Of a stretch of DNA of 64,000 bases, positions 22,081 to 31,116 are shown piece by piece. Under the pieces are notes generated by a model. It saw nothing but the letters and a program-made list of their open reading frames with translations. It ran no database searches and was not told the origin of the DNA. The DNA is from Diplonema japonicum (lineage: Eukaryota > Euglenozoa > Diplonemea > Diplonemida > Diplonemidae). Both the position numbers and the translations under genes were made by a program. The stretch spans positions 277,249 through 341,248 of the forward strand of contig OZ025748.1 of NCBI GenBank assembly GCA_964019335.1, in the 5' to 3' direction. Positions within the stretch are counted from its first letter, which is position 1. Each line of letters opens with the position of its first letter.

Positions 22081-22662
22081 ATGGGAGCCGACATGTCAAC
22101 GATGATCATCACGTGCAACAAGAAGGCATACCTCGATGCACCTGCTTCGTGGGCCTACGCGCAGATGAGCGACGCGCGGGTGTGGTTCGCTGCCTACTCG
22201 GAGCACGACGACAGCCCTGTGGTGAACCTGCACGGCCCGACCATCAAAGCAGGGTGTGAGTTCGATGCGGTGAAGAAGGTGAAGGTTCAGCAGCAGAAGA
22301 CGAGCGGGAACTACAGAACAACGTGGATGGAGATGAGGGATGTTTCGGTGGAGCTGAAGCTGGAAGAGGCAACACCGGACTCCTACGTGAAGTTCTGGGG
22401 GAAGGAAACCTGGGTCGACTCGAACAGCAAGGTGGGCGACCCTTATGTTCTTGAGTTCAGGATCAACCCCTTGTCCCCAAGCACGTGCGAAGTCGAGGCC
22501 ACTATGACATTTTCCAACTCCAGTGCCTGCCTCATCCCGTGCGTCCTGCTCTGCGGGAGTTGCATCAAAAACGCCGCTCAGGGGAAGATGGGCGGGGCTC
22601 AGATCAAATTGAAGAAGATCCTTGACGGTAAGATGAAAAAGGGAGGTCAGGGCATGCGCTAG
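22081..22662 (+). CDS. SRPBCC/START-like small protein, copy 2 (193 aa)
   Basis: Near-identical to the protein encoded at 10813. Differences are Asp to Asn in WVDSDS/WVDSNS, Ile to Thr in EATMIF/EATMTF, and Ser to Asn in CIKSAA/CIKNAA. All six nucleotide differences fall in the 3' half, and the 5' half is identical. An open frame runs upstream, but it is poly-Lys from an A-tract, so the ATG shared with copy 1 is taken as the start. Function is as uncertain as for copy 1. Confidence 0.7.
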   Translation: MGADMSTMIITCNKKAYLDAPASWAYAQMSDARVWFAAYSEHDDSPVVNLHGPTIKAGCEFDAVKKVKVQQQKTSGNYRTTWMEMRDVSVELKLEEATPDSYVKFWGKETWVDSNSKVGDPYVLEFRINPLSPSTCEVEATMTFSNSSACLIPCVLLCGSCIKNAAQGKMGGAQIKLKKILDGKMKKGGQGMR

Positions 22663-24256
22663 AAAAAAAAAAAAGGAAAAAAAAAAAAAAAAAAAAAAAG
22701 CAAAAAAAAAAAATCGTGGTGAGATAATAAGGGGCGTCTTATAAAGACCTGCTTTTAACTCATAAATATTTTTTTTTTTTTGTGGTTTTTTTTTTTTCTT
22801 TTTTTTTTTTTCTTTTTTTTGTGGTTTTTTTTTTTTTTTTTTTGCCAACGTTTTTATTAAATAATTCACTTCACTGGAAAAAAAAAAGAAGAAAAAAAAA
22901 GAAGAAGAGGAGAAAAAAAAAAAGTCTTTTTTTTTTCCTCCCACGAGCTAATGGAGAAAACCATTGGTTCACACCTATCGCCCACTTGAAAGGCTCACTG
23001 GCGGCAGGCCGACACTCGTTGACGCCATGGGGTCTTCTTCTGTGTGGGCATCAACCGAACAGATCAGAATTCACCCTTCCCCTCCAAAGAAAAGAAAAAG
23101 AAGAGAATAACAGAAATTCTAGCCCAGTTTGTTGTGTGAGTGAGGCCTACCCCCACAATATTCTCACAACGAAAAAAGAAAAAAGAAAAATATCAGATTA
23201 TTCGAAAGTTATATTTGAAAAAAAAAAAAAAAAAAAAAAGCCTTTATTTCCCTGTAATCCACTTACCGGTGATAAAAAAAGAAAACTTGAAATGAGGGAG
23301 AAATCACTGCAAAATGCAAAAAAACTTTTTTTTCCTTACTTTAAAAAATCCATGAATGTACCCCCCCCCCCCCCCCCCCCCCGGAAGGTGAATAAGGAGA
23401 GAAAGCACAGTAAAGGGTGTTCCTTCTTTCTCACTTTTTTTTTCCCTTTCCTTTCCCAGTGGGGTATATGGTACACACACTTTTTTGTTTTTGTCTTCCC
23501 CCCCACTTTACCTAACATTCTTACCTACTCATGTAGAGGGATGTAGCTTGACTTTCTTTTCTTTTTTCTCCCCCCCCTCCCCCTCCCTCCCATCCGCTTT
23601 TATTTCCTTTTGTTTTTTGGTGAAGTTAAACACACGAAGCAGAGAAGGAGACAAGCATCATGCTGTGTAGAAATGGGTTAGGCAAGTGTCCTCTCCCCAT
23701 ACCTACCTACATGGCGCATGCAGTGTGCTAAAAATCACCCTCCCCAAGAGGAAAACGTTACTGTTTTTTTTTTTCTTTTTTTTTCTTTTTTTTTTTTATC
23801 TTTCTAATCCAAATGCAACAACACGGGCGAAAAAAGAGAGGAAAAAAAAAAAAAAAAAGGAAAAGAAAAAAAGGTGAGGGAGAAATGACAACCTGAAGCT
23901 TAAATACTTCATATGGAACCTATGGTGTTCTTGTTTTTTTTTTTGTTTTTTTTTCCCTCCTTCATTCTGCCACTGGACACAGCGTTACATGCTGAGATCC
24001 AGTGCCTTACCCCTACTATGGGAGGGGTGTTGAATAATGGAGTAGTGTCTGAAATGTATGCGTGACCACCGTTTTTTTTTTCTGTTTTTTTTCTTCTGTT
24101 TTTTTTTTTTTCCTTCACACATTTAAATTTTATGAACATTTATTTCCCTTGAAAGAGAAAAAAAAACAGCATGTTTTCGTGATGTCATATAATTCGCTTT
24201 TATTTCTTTTTTTTTTTTTTTTTGTTTTTTGTGAAGAAACACAACATTTCCCCTCC

Positions 24257-24289
<33 letters not shown>

Positions 24290-24386
24290 TTTCTCTCCTT
24301 TTTTTTTTCTTAGCCCTTTTTATTTACTTTTTTCTTATTCTTCCGCCAACCCAACCAACCCACAGAAAGCTAAAGCCTACAGCGAC
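22663..24386. other. 1.7-kb gene-poor spacer of homopolymer tracts
   Basis: Dense A- and T-runs (for example about 22775-22845 and 24260-24288) and a C-run near 23360-23382. The islands at about 22947-22990 and 23123-23170 are diverged counterparts of those following SRPBCC copy 1. No reading frame has normal composition. Confidence 0.7.
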
Positions 24387-24488
24387 ATGTGTGCCTCGTG
24401 CGTGATACCTGCTTGTCCCCGAAATCCCCCTTGGTACCAACAAGAACACGGGCTGGAGAAGAAGTACTTCACCAAACCAAGAAGTTAG
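24387..24488 (+). CDS. Possible 33-aa Cys-containing micro-ORF or isolated exon
   Basis: After a pyrimidine tract ending in CCACAG (24361-24365), the sequence loses its low complexity and reads MCASCVIPACPRNPPWYQQE and onward to KPRS before TAG. The in-frame sequence continues upstream to the CAG as KAKAYSD. It could be a very small trans-spliced gene, a terminal exon, or chance. It sits about 100 bases before the next gene. No family is recognised. Confidence 0.3.
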   Translation: MCASCVIPACPRNPPWYQQEHGLEKKYFTKPRS

Positions 24489-24587
24489 TCGCCCTGTCTG
24501 TCTCCACAAAGTTCCGGTCTCCTTAACCCCTATGTGTAAAGATCACTTTAAGACAGGGCAACATAACAAAAGAAAAAATAAAAAAAA

Positions 24588-26678
24588 ATGAACGATATGA
24601 CAGTGTTCGTGAAGATGGGAGGCGGGGTTCACGATGTGGAAGTGTCGGGGAAGGAGACGGTGGGGATCCTGTACAAGAAGGCGGGGTGTGCTGCTGGTTT
24701 ACTCGAAGGCAAGTTCGAACTGGTTTGGGAGGGCGAGGTCCTGGACAGGAACGGGGGTGAAGATATCCAGGAACTCGGGCTCGTGGAGGGCAGCGTGGTC
24801 CATGTGGAGGCGAAGATGAGAACCGTTCAGCTGGAGGAGCTTGAGAGCTCAGAAGTGGTTTCAGAGCTTGAGGAGCTTGTGAGAGCTGACCCTGAGCTGG
24901 TTCTGGTGGTGGAGGTGGGGAACTCGCCAGCTGTCGAAGTCTTGTCCATGAAGAAGACGGTCCTTCCTTCCGGACTTCGGTTCCTCGTTGTCACCGACTC
25001 CACAGGCTGTGTTACAAGGATAGGCTCTGAATTTCTTGAAGAGTGCGACCACCTGACGTCTGTTGATCTCATCCTCCCCAATGTTTCCACCATTGATGAT
25101 TTCTTTTTATATGAGTGCAAAAAGCTAGAAACCATCAACTTGAATGCGATGACCAATCTTTCTTCTATTGGTGATTACTTCTTGTCTGGGTGCGTAAAAC
25201 TAGAAACCATCAACTTGAATGCGATGACCAATCTTTCTTCTATTGGTGATTACTTCTTGTATGGGTGCGTAAAACTAGAAACCATCAACTTGAATGCGTT
25301 GACCAATCTTTCTTCCATTGGTCATAACTTCTTGGAGAAGTGCAAAAAACTAGAAACCATCAACTTGAATGCGATGACCAATCTTTCTTCTATTGGTGAT
25401 GGCTTCTTGTTTGGGTGCGAAAAACTAGAAACCATCAACTTGAATGCGATGACCAATCTTTCTTCCATTGGTCATAACTTCTTGGAGAAGTGCAAAAAAC
25501 TAGAAACCATCAACTTGAATGCGATGACCAATCTTTCTTCCATTGGTGATGGCTTCTTGTTTGGGTGCGAAAAACTAGAAACCATCAACTTGAATGCGAT
25601 GACCAATCTTTCTTCCATTGGTCATAACTTCTTGTATGGGTGCGAAAAACTAGAAACCATCGACTTGAATGCGATGACCAATCTTTCTTCTATTAGTGAT
25701 AGCTTCTTGTCTGGGTGCGTAAAACTAGAAACCATCAACTTGAATGCGTTGACCAATCTTTCTTCTATTGGTGATAGCTTCTTGGAAGGGTGCAAAAAAC
25801 TAGAAACCATCAACTTGAATGCGATGACCAATCTTTCTTCTATTGGTGATCGCTTCTTGGAAGGGTGCGAAAAACTAGAAACCATCGACTTGAATGCGAT
25901 GACCAATCTTTCTTCCATTGGTCATTGCTTCTTGTCTGGGTGCAAAAAACTAGAAACCATCAACTTGAATGCGATGACCAATCTTTCTTCTATTGGTGAT
26001 TACTTCTTGTATGGGTGCGTAAAACTAGAAACCATCAACTTGAATGCGATGACCAATCTTTCTTCCATTGGTCATAACTTCTTGTATGGGTGCGAAAAAC
26101 TAGAAACCATCGACTTGAATGCGATGACCAATCTTTCTTCTATTAGTGATAGCTTCTTGTCTGGGTGCGAAAAACTAGAAACCATCGACTTGAATGCGTT
26201 GACCAATCTTTCTTCTATTGGTGATAGCTTCTTGTTTAGGTGCAAAAAACTAGAACCCATCGACTTGAATGCGATGACCAATCTTTCTTCTATTGGTGAT
26301 AGCTTCTTGGAAGGGTGCAAAAAACTAGAAACCATCAACTTGAATGCGATGACCAATCTTTCTTCCATTGGTGATCGCTTCTTGTTTGGGTGCAAAAAAC
26401 TAGAAACCATCGACTTGAATGCGATGACCAATCTTTCTTCCATTGGTCATTGCTTCTTGTCTGGGTGCAAAAAACTAGAAACCATCAACTTGAATGCGAT
26501 GACCAATCTTTCTTCTATTGGTGATCGCTTCTTGTTTGGGTGCGAAAAACTAGAAACCATCGACTTGAATACGTTGACCAATCTTTCTTCCATTGGTGAT
26601 AGCTTCTTGTCTGGGTGCGTAAAACTAGAAACTGTCGACTTGAATTTAAAAAGAAAAAAAAGAAAAGTCGGTGTTTAG
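24588..26678 (+). CDS. Ubiquitin-like domain plus BspA-type leucine-rich repeat protein, 696 aa
   Basis: Residues 1-75 look like a ubiquitin-like beta-grasp (MTVFVKMGGGVHDVEVSGKE, then FELVWEGEVLDRNG, LGLVEGSVVHVEAK). A linker leads to LRRs of the BspA/LRR_5 type. From about residue 175 the repeat is an almost perfect 25-residue unit (LETINLNAMTNLSSIGDYFL plus a Cys-containing turn) present 20 times plus a partial copy. The 75-bp units are nearly identical at DNA level, varying mainly in the Gly-Asp/His-X-Phe-Leu positions. The last unit runs into the basic tail LKRKKRKVGV, which resembles a nuclear-localisation signal. The repeats would form a solenoid for protein binding. A spliced alternative C-terminus downstream of 26660 is possible. 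Confidence 0.8.
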   Translation: MNDMTVFVKMGGGVHDVEVSGKETVGILYKKAGCAAGLLEGKFELVWEGEVLDRNGGEDIQELGLVEGSVVHVEAKMRTVQLEELESSEVVSELEELVRADPELVLVVEVGNSPAVEVLSMKKTVLPSGLRFLVVTDSTGCVTRIGSEFLEECDHLTSVDLILPNVSTIDDFFLYECKKLETINLNAMTNLSSIGDYFLSGCVKLETINLNAMTNLSSIGDYFLYGCVKLETINLNALTNLSSIGHNFLEKCKKLETINLNAMTNLSSIGDGFLFGCEKLETINLNAMTNLSSIGHNFLEKCKKLETINLNAMTNLSSIGDGFLFGCEKLETINLNAMTNLSSIGHNFLYGCEKLETIDLNAMTNLSSISDSFLSGCVKLETINLNALTNLSSIGDSFLEGCKKLETINLNAMTNLSSIGDRFLEGCEKLETIDLNAMTNLSSIGHCFLSGCKKLETINLNAMTNLSSIGDYFLYGCVKLETINLNAMTNLSSIGHNFLYGCEKLETIDLNAMTNLSSISDSFLSGCEKLETIDLNALTNLSSIGDSFLFRCKKLEPIDLNAMTNLSSIGDSFLEGCKKLETINLNAMTNLSSIGDRFLFGCKKLETIDLNAMTNLSSIGHCFLSGCKKLETINLNAMTNLSSIGDRFLFGCEKLETIDLNTLTNLSSIGDSFLSGCVKLETVDLNLKRKKRKVGV
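25100..26640 (+). repeat. 75-bp coding tandem repeat with higher-order duplication
   Basis: Twenty full 75-bp units lie inside the LRR gene. Variable positions show a higher-order pattern: units 7-11 (HNFLYG, SDSFLSG, DSFLEG, DRFLEG, HCFLSG) recur as units 13-18 with one extra DSFL unit inserted, and units 3-4 recur as 5-6. This is the signature of recent unequal exchange within the array. Confidence 0.85.
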
Positions 26679-27063
26679 AAGAAGAAGAAAAAAAGAGGGG
26701 AAAAAAAGAAGAAAAAAGAACGCCCTGACGCTGAGGAACATCTTTGTGGAAAAACCAACGGAAAGCAATCCAATACCTCGAAGACACCGGGGACCTGCCC
26801 CCCTCCGCAACAACTCCACAACAACCATCTAACCTGCTGAAGTAGCATGCCGATCAGAAGGCGGCTGAGGCACTTGTCATTTAATCAGAATCCCGAGATC
26901 GCATCCCTGATCCCCAAATAGAGAGTGTACCATCCTGTTTCTCGCGGAAACAGAGAACCTACCCCCTCCCCACCACAGCACCCGACCAATCAGATGCAGC
27001 AGTGTGAAAAAAAAAAAGCCCCCCTCCCCAAACAAACAAACATTTCCCCACCCCCGATAATAT

Positions 27064-27227
27064 GCTTAATTCCTGGTACGTGGGAGGCTCCTCTTGAGGA
27101 TGTCAGTCACTTTTTCCCTTTTTTATTCGACTCTCTGTTTTCGTATGCAGTATTTATTCTTTTCCACCCCCCCCTTTTTACCTATTTTTTCGCTTCTCTA
27201 CTCAAACATAAAATCATTTCAGTAGCC
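27064..27227 (+). repeat. Direct repeat B, copy 1
   Basis: Starts GCTTAATTCCTGGTACGTGG and ends near ATTTCAGTAGCC. It matches 27682-27837 with a small indel in the T-tract and scattered substitutions. It ends in a pyrimidine-rich tract and CATTTCAG, so it may be a duplicated 5' splice-acceptor region of a gene. Confidence 0.85.
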
Positions 27228-27681
27228 ACCCCCGATAACGTATAATTAAGAAAAAATATGGGGGGGAAAGGATTCTGAGGTCCGGCACCCTTAGTAGTCA
27301 AAAAAAAAAAAGAAAAGAACAAAAAGTGTAAAGTGTTAAACAGCCAGCAAAGCTTGTGGAAAGAGAACACCAAGAAAAAATAAGAGAGAGAAGAAAAAAA
27401 GACCAGGACACCCCCTCCCCGGTCGTGAGAGGCCTATGGGTGTGGCACGCCATGTCACAGACCTCGCACCCTATTATCTAGTTTCCACCCTTTCCATTTT
27501 CTTTCCAATTTTAATCTTTTTACTACCCTTTCTGCTTTTCGGTCCCGGGTATGACGTTAAACTGCGTCCGCCGACGCGTCTGAACCAGCACTTCCTGGCG
27601 ACCAGGCCGTCTTTTCTCTTTTCCTACTTCACTTCGTTCCGTTATTTTCATTATTCTGGCCGGGCCATGGAAGCAACCTCT

Positions 27682-27837
27682 GCTTAATTCCTGGTACGTG
27701 GGAGGCTCCTCTTGAGGATGTCAGTCACTTTTTATTCGACTCTCTGTTTTCGTATGCAGTATTTATTCTTTTCCACCCCCCCCTTTTTACCTATTTCTTT
27801 CGCTTCTCTACTCTAACTTAAAACCATTTCAGTTGCC
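27682..27837 (+). repeat. Direct repeat B, copy 2
   Basis: Counterpart of 27064-27227. It lies about 350 bases upstream of a degraded Cys-rich gene, consistent with a duplicated upstream region. Confidence 0.85.
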
Positions 27838-28170
27838 TCTAACTGCACTACCTTGTGGGCGCCGTTTAGACGCAACCAGAGGCTCTGCAGGTTTTTAACT
27901 CTTAAGATTAGCTTTTAAGACTTCTCACAGCTTTGCTGTACCAACCCCAGCGACCAACAATGGGGACTTACTTCACCGTAGGTCACTCTGCAGGGTCGCA
28001 TTTATGTAGACCCAAATACGAAACTGTTCTCCCCCCGTTCGTCGTTGAAAACCGAAGTTTTCGAGGGCTTTCTTCCGAAAAAAGCCCGTTTTTGATAAAA
28101 TGCCTTTTGACCGCACAACTAGAGACTCCCCACCTCTACATCCTACATCCTGAGAAATCCGCTCAGCCCC

Positions 28171-28918
28171 TTGCACGCGAAGGGGGTCCATGCGAGACAC
28201 GGCGACGGTGCGAAGGACTCGGTGATGCTTTCGATCAACAAGACGATGTGCACCGTTGGGGAGGGAGAGCTCTCCCTGGAGATGGTGTACTGGGGGGGAT
28301 CGACAAGCTGTGAGGGGACGGGGCAGCTGCTGCGGCTGATCGAGGGGAAGTGCGTGGAGACGCAGCTCGGGTCGGCGCTGTTCAACGTGTCTCTGTCCTC
28401 GAGCGAGATCTGCACGATGATGCAGTTCCTGACCGACGCGTGGAAGGGGGGACTGAGGCTGAGGGGATACCTCGGCTCCAACTGCACGGGGCTGGTGACA
28501 GAGAATGGCATGATCCCGACGAAGGTCCCCTCGTGCGGGGCGGAGCCGCAGTGCAAGGGGTGCTGCGCTCTGGAACAGCAAGGGCTGCACGAAGACCGGG
28601 CAGTTCAAGAAGGTTCTGACCTCGTGCCGGAAGGTGGCGGGGTCTTGGGAGGGCGGGCTCGTGAGCACCGGCTACAGCAACGACAAGTGCACCTCTGTGG
28701 ACAACACCGAGTACTACCTTGGGCTCCCGCTCTACATGAACGACGGGTCGAAGCAGCTGTGCAGCGAGACCGTTGACAGCTACCTCGGTGTCTCCATGGA
28801 GGCAGACTTCGTGGCACCCCTCACCATCGACACCTACTGCAAGTGGGTGGAGCTCAACACGAAGTTCGGTGTCGACGGCTTCCTTACTTGGAACCAGTTC
28901 AAGGAGTTTCAATTGTGA
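28171..28918 (+). pseudogene. Cys-rich secreted-type protein, frameshifted and lacking a clear start
   Basis: Codon-like sequence runs from about 28210 (SVMLSINKTMCTVGEGELSL) to TGC AAG GGG TGC TGC GCT near 28567, then continues in the +1 frame from about 28580 (NSKGCTKTGQFKKVLTSCRK) to the stop at 28918 (FLTWNQFKEFQL). One extra base near CTGGAAC would account for the break. Cysteines are evenly spaced and N-glycosylation sites are frequent (NKT, NVS, NCT), as in extracellular proteins, but no signal peptide or credible ATG precedes the frame; the open frame extends only to about 28123. It may be a 5'-truncated pseudogene, or an intact gene with a missed exon and a sequencing error. The family is not recognised. 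Confidence 0.55.
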
Positions 28919-29689
28919 CTAAATTAACCAGCTGACTGTGAAACTCCACCGTCTGCTGGACTTGTTGGGCTTTCGGGAGCCAAAATTCAATTCAATTAAG
29001 TTTCGTTCTTCAATTTTTTTTTTCTTCTTCTTTTTTTTCTTTTTTTTTTCTCAAAATAAAGGAATTCAAATCAAGCTCGATCGTGTACACCGAAGCTTGA
29101 ATCATCTGTCCTTCTTTTTTTCTTCTTTTTTTTTTTCTTTTTTCTTTCTATATGAAAGGTGAGTGAAAAATTTGAATAACACTGGGGGCGGGGGGCAGGG
29201 GCCTGGTAATGGAAAATAAGGGAAGACACTGGGGAGGGAGGTGAAAAGAAAGGATAGGAGTGAAGCCAGAGTCGAGAGATTGAGTTAGAAACAATTCAGT
29301 GTCTTACATTCCTGGTTTGTTTCACGGGTGGCCCTCAACAGGGGCTTGCCCTTTTTTTCTCTTTTTTCTCTCTCTCTTTTTTTTTTTCTTTTTGCTTTCG
29401 GGAGGAATTCCTTAGAAATTATGTCACATAAGGGACAAAGTACAACCTTTTTCATGATTTCTCATTTGTTTTCTGTCTGTCTTATATGTTGTTCATATAA
29501 GCGAGACATGTATTCCTTCCTCTTATTCGGAAAAAAATAAAAAATAAAAAAAAATATATAAAATAGAGGTACTCTCTCTCCCTGTTCTTCTATTATATCC
29601 GTTCTGGACTTTTCTTTTTCGAATTTTGTGTCTTCCATTATTCTATCTTGCTTGTACTCTTCTCAGGGGAAGGGGCAGCCCGGTACACG
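28919..29689. other. Spacer, T-rich
   Basis: T-tracts at about 29017-29050 and 29110-29150 alternate with unique A/T-rich sequence. The last part is a long pyrimidine tract ending CTTCTCAG at about 29666, the acceptor for the next gene. No gene seen. Confidence 0.65.
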
Positions 29690-30955
29690 ATGGAGGTCAG
29701 CCCGCACAAGAAAAACACACGCGTGAAGGGGTCGTACCACTACTTACATTCATGCGGGAGACAGGATCAAAAGTTCTTTCCGTTCAGCGGGGTGCCGACC
29801 ACCCTGAAGGTGGGGAAGGCACTGGACAAGATCTATGATGTGAGACACGAATATTCAAGCAAACACAAAAGGTCGCGAACGCCTCGTCTGGTTGACAAGA
29901 CGGGCACGAAGAAGGTGCTGTTAAGAAGCAGCACACCGAAAAAGGAGACTATCGTGCCTGAGGGCCCTGACTGCTGCACGTACGACCCATTGAAGGCAAT
30001 GAAAGAGGTGAAACAGAGGGGGAGGATTGACATACGAATCAGCGCAGCGAAGAGGATGGACGAAGCTCTGTCACCAGTGCAGAGAGAAGAGAAAGCAAAG
30101 GAGTACGAGGATATGCAGAAGACGTTGCACACCCGAGAGAAGTCCAACGAGCCAGTACAACGCATGAACAAAGCGGTCAAACATGTTCCGGGGGTCGACT
30201 TCTCAAAACACCACCCACACCCCTCCCTCCAGCCAAGACCGCCATCTCCGCCTGCGACACCCGTTTCCGCTGAAACCTCTGCTAGTCCCATCCCTGCTGT
30301 CCTCTCTGCTCCCCCACCTGTTGCTATCCATCACAGGCCCTCCACACCACCTGGGGGCATGTTTGGTCAAAAGCGGAAGACCCTCGATTCCTACTCTTGG
30401 AATCCGTCGTCGTACCCCGCTGCAGGTCGCGCGATTGAGTTCCAAGATAAGATCAGCTACCGCGCGCAGGACAGGCACACCCCACGTGTGTCCATGGGCA
30501 GAGCGTCAGGACGCGAGCGGGACAACAGATCAAAGGACAACTGCGAGGCGCTTGAACGCATCATGAAGAAGGTGAACAGACAGCAAGCCGTGCGTGATAA
30601 AAAGGCTTCTTTTGTCGAGGAGGACAGGCAGTCGACATTCAAGAAGTGCAGGGGGGTCGATATCTGGCTGTCCGGGGGGCGCATGGGCATGGCCGTGCAA
30701 GGGTACTGTGAGGGCTCTGACAACGCGCGCTCTGCAGCGTGGGTTGCTAATGAGGCGCAGTCCATCAACAGAAGGGTGAAAAACGAGATGCATGTGAACG
30801 AGCCTGCCAGGGAGAGAGGGAAGAAAGGAGCGAAACTCAAGCCCTCCACGCCTGCACCAGCTCTTGTGGAGCACGCTACGGAGCTGGAGACACCTTCGGA
30901 GCCGTCGCCGATGGCGGCTGATGCCGCGGACATCGCTGTTGATTTCGAGGAATAG
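29690..30955 (+). CDS. Basic, largely disordered protein of unknown function, 421 aa
   Basis: The start chosen (MEVSPHKKNTRVKGSY) lies 23 bases after the acceptor CTTCTCAG; the frame is open upstream of it but in pyrimidine-tract sequence. The protein is rich in Lys, Arg, Ser and Pro, with a short helical segment (about 115-165, KQRGRIDIRISAAKRMDE), a Pro-rich linker (about 190-230) and an Arg/Lys-rich second half (about 265-330). No enzyme motif, membrane segment or signal peptide is visible. Its neighbours downstream include cytoskeletal genes, so a flagellar or cytoskeletal structural role is possible but not shown. Confidence 0.65.
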   Translation: MEVSPHKKNTRVKGSYHYLHSCGRQDQKFFPFSGVPTTLKVGKALDKIYDVRHEYSSKHKRSRTPRLVDKTGTKKVLLRSSTPKKETIVPEGPDCCTYDPLKAMKEVKQRGRIDIRISAAKRMDEALSPVQREEKAKEYEDMQKTLHTREKSNEPVQRMNKAVKHVPGVDFSKHHPHPSLQPRPPSPPATPVSAETSASPIPAVLSAPPPVAIHHRPSTPPGGMFGQKRKTLDSYSWNPSSYPAAGRAIEFQDKISYRAQDRHTPRVSMGRASGRERDNRSKDNCEALERIMKKVNRQQAVRDKKASFVEEDRQSTFKKCRGVDIWLSGGRMGMAVQGYCEGSDNARSAAWVANEAQSINRRVKNEMHVNEPARERGKKGAKLKPSTPAPALVEHATELETPSEPSPMAADAADIAVDFEE

Positions 30956-31116
30956 CAATATTTTGACTTTTTTTTTTTCCATTCTTTGTTGAGTATTCGT
31001 CCCTCCGCTCTCCCCCATCTTCGATTGCGAAAAAATCCTTCTCTGCCTTCGTGTTCGTGTTTTATTCTGATTTTAATGTACCTCTTTCACTATCGCCCCA
31101 TAGGGAGAGATATGCA

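Larger units (their letters stand above)
26679..28170. other. 1.5-kb spacer with a direct repeat
   Basis: No gene is convincingly supported. At 26710-26840 there is non-repetitive sequence with short open frames that could be an alternative last exon of the LRR gene (a GTGTTT donor at about 26670 and an AG at about 26719), but this is unproven. A 160-bp direct repeat occupies 27064-27227 and 27682-27837. Between them, 27420-27680 is unique sequence of unknown role. Confidence 0.5.

Noticed and set aside
25100-26640. CRISPR-like array
   Set aside because: The 75-bp repeats are contiguous, in frame and lack spacers; they encode LRRs in a eukaryotic gene.
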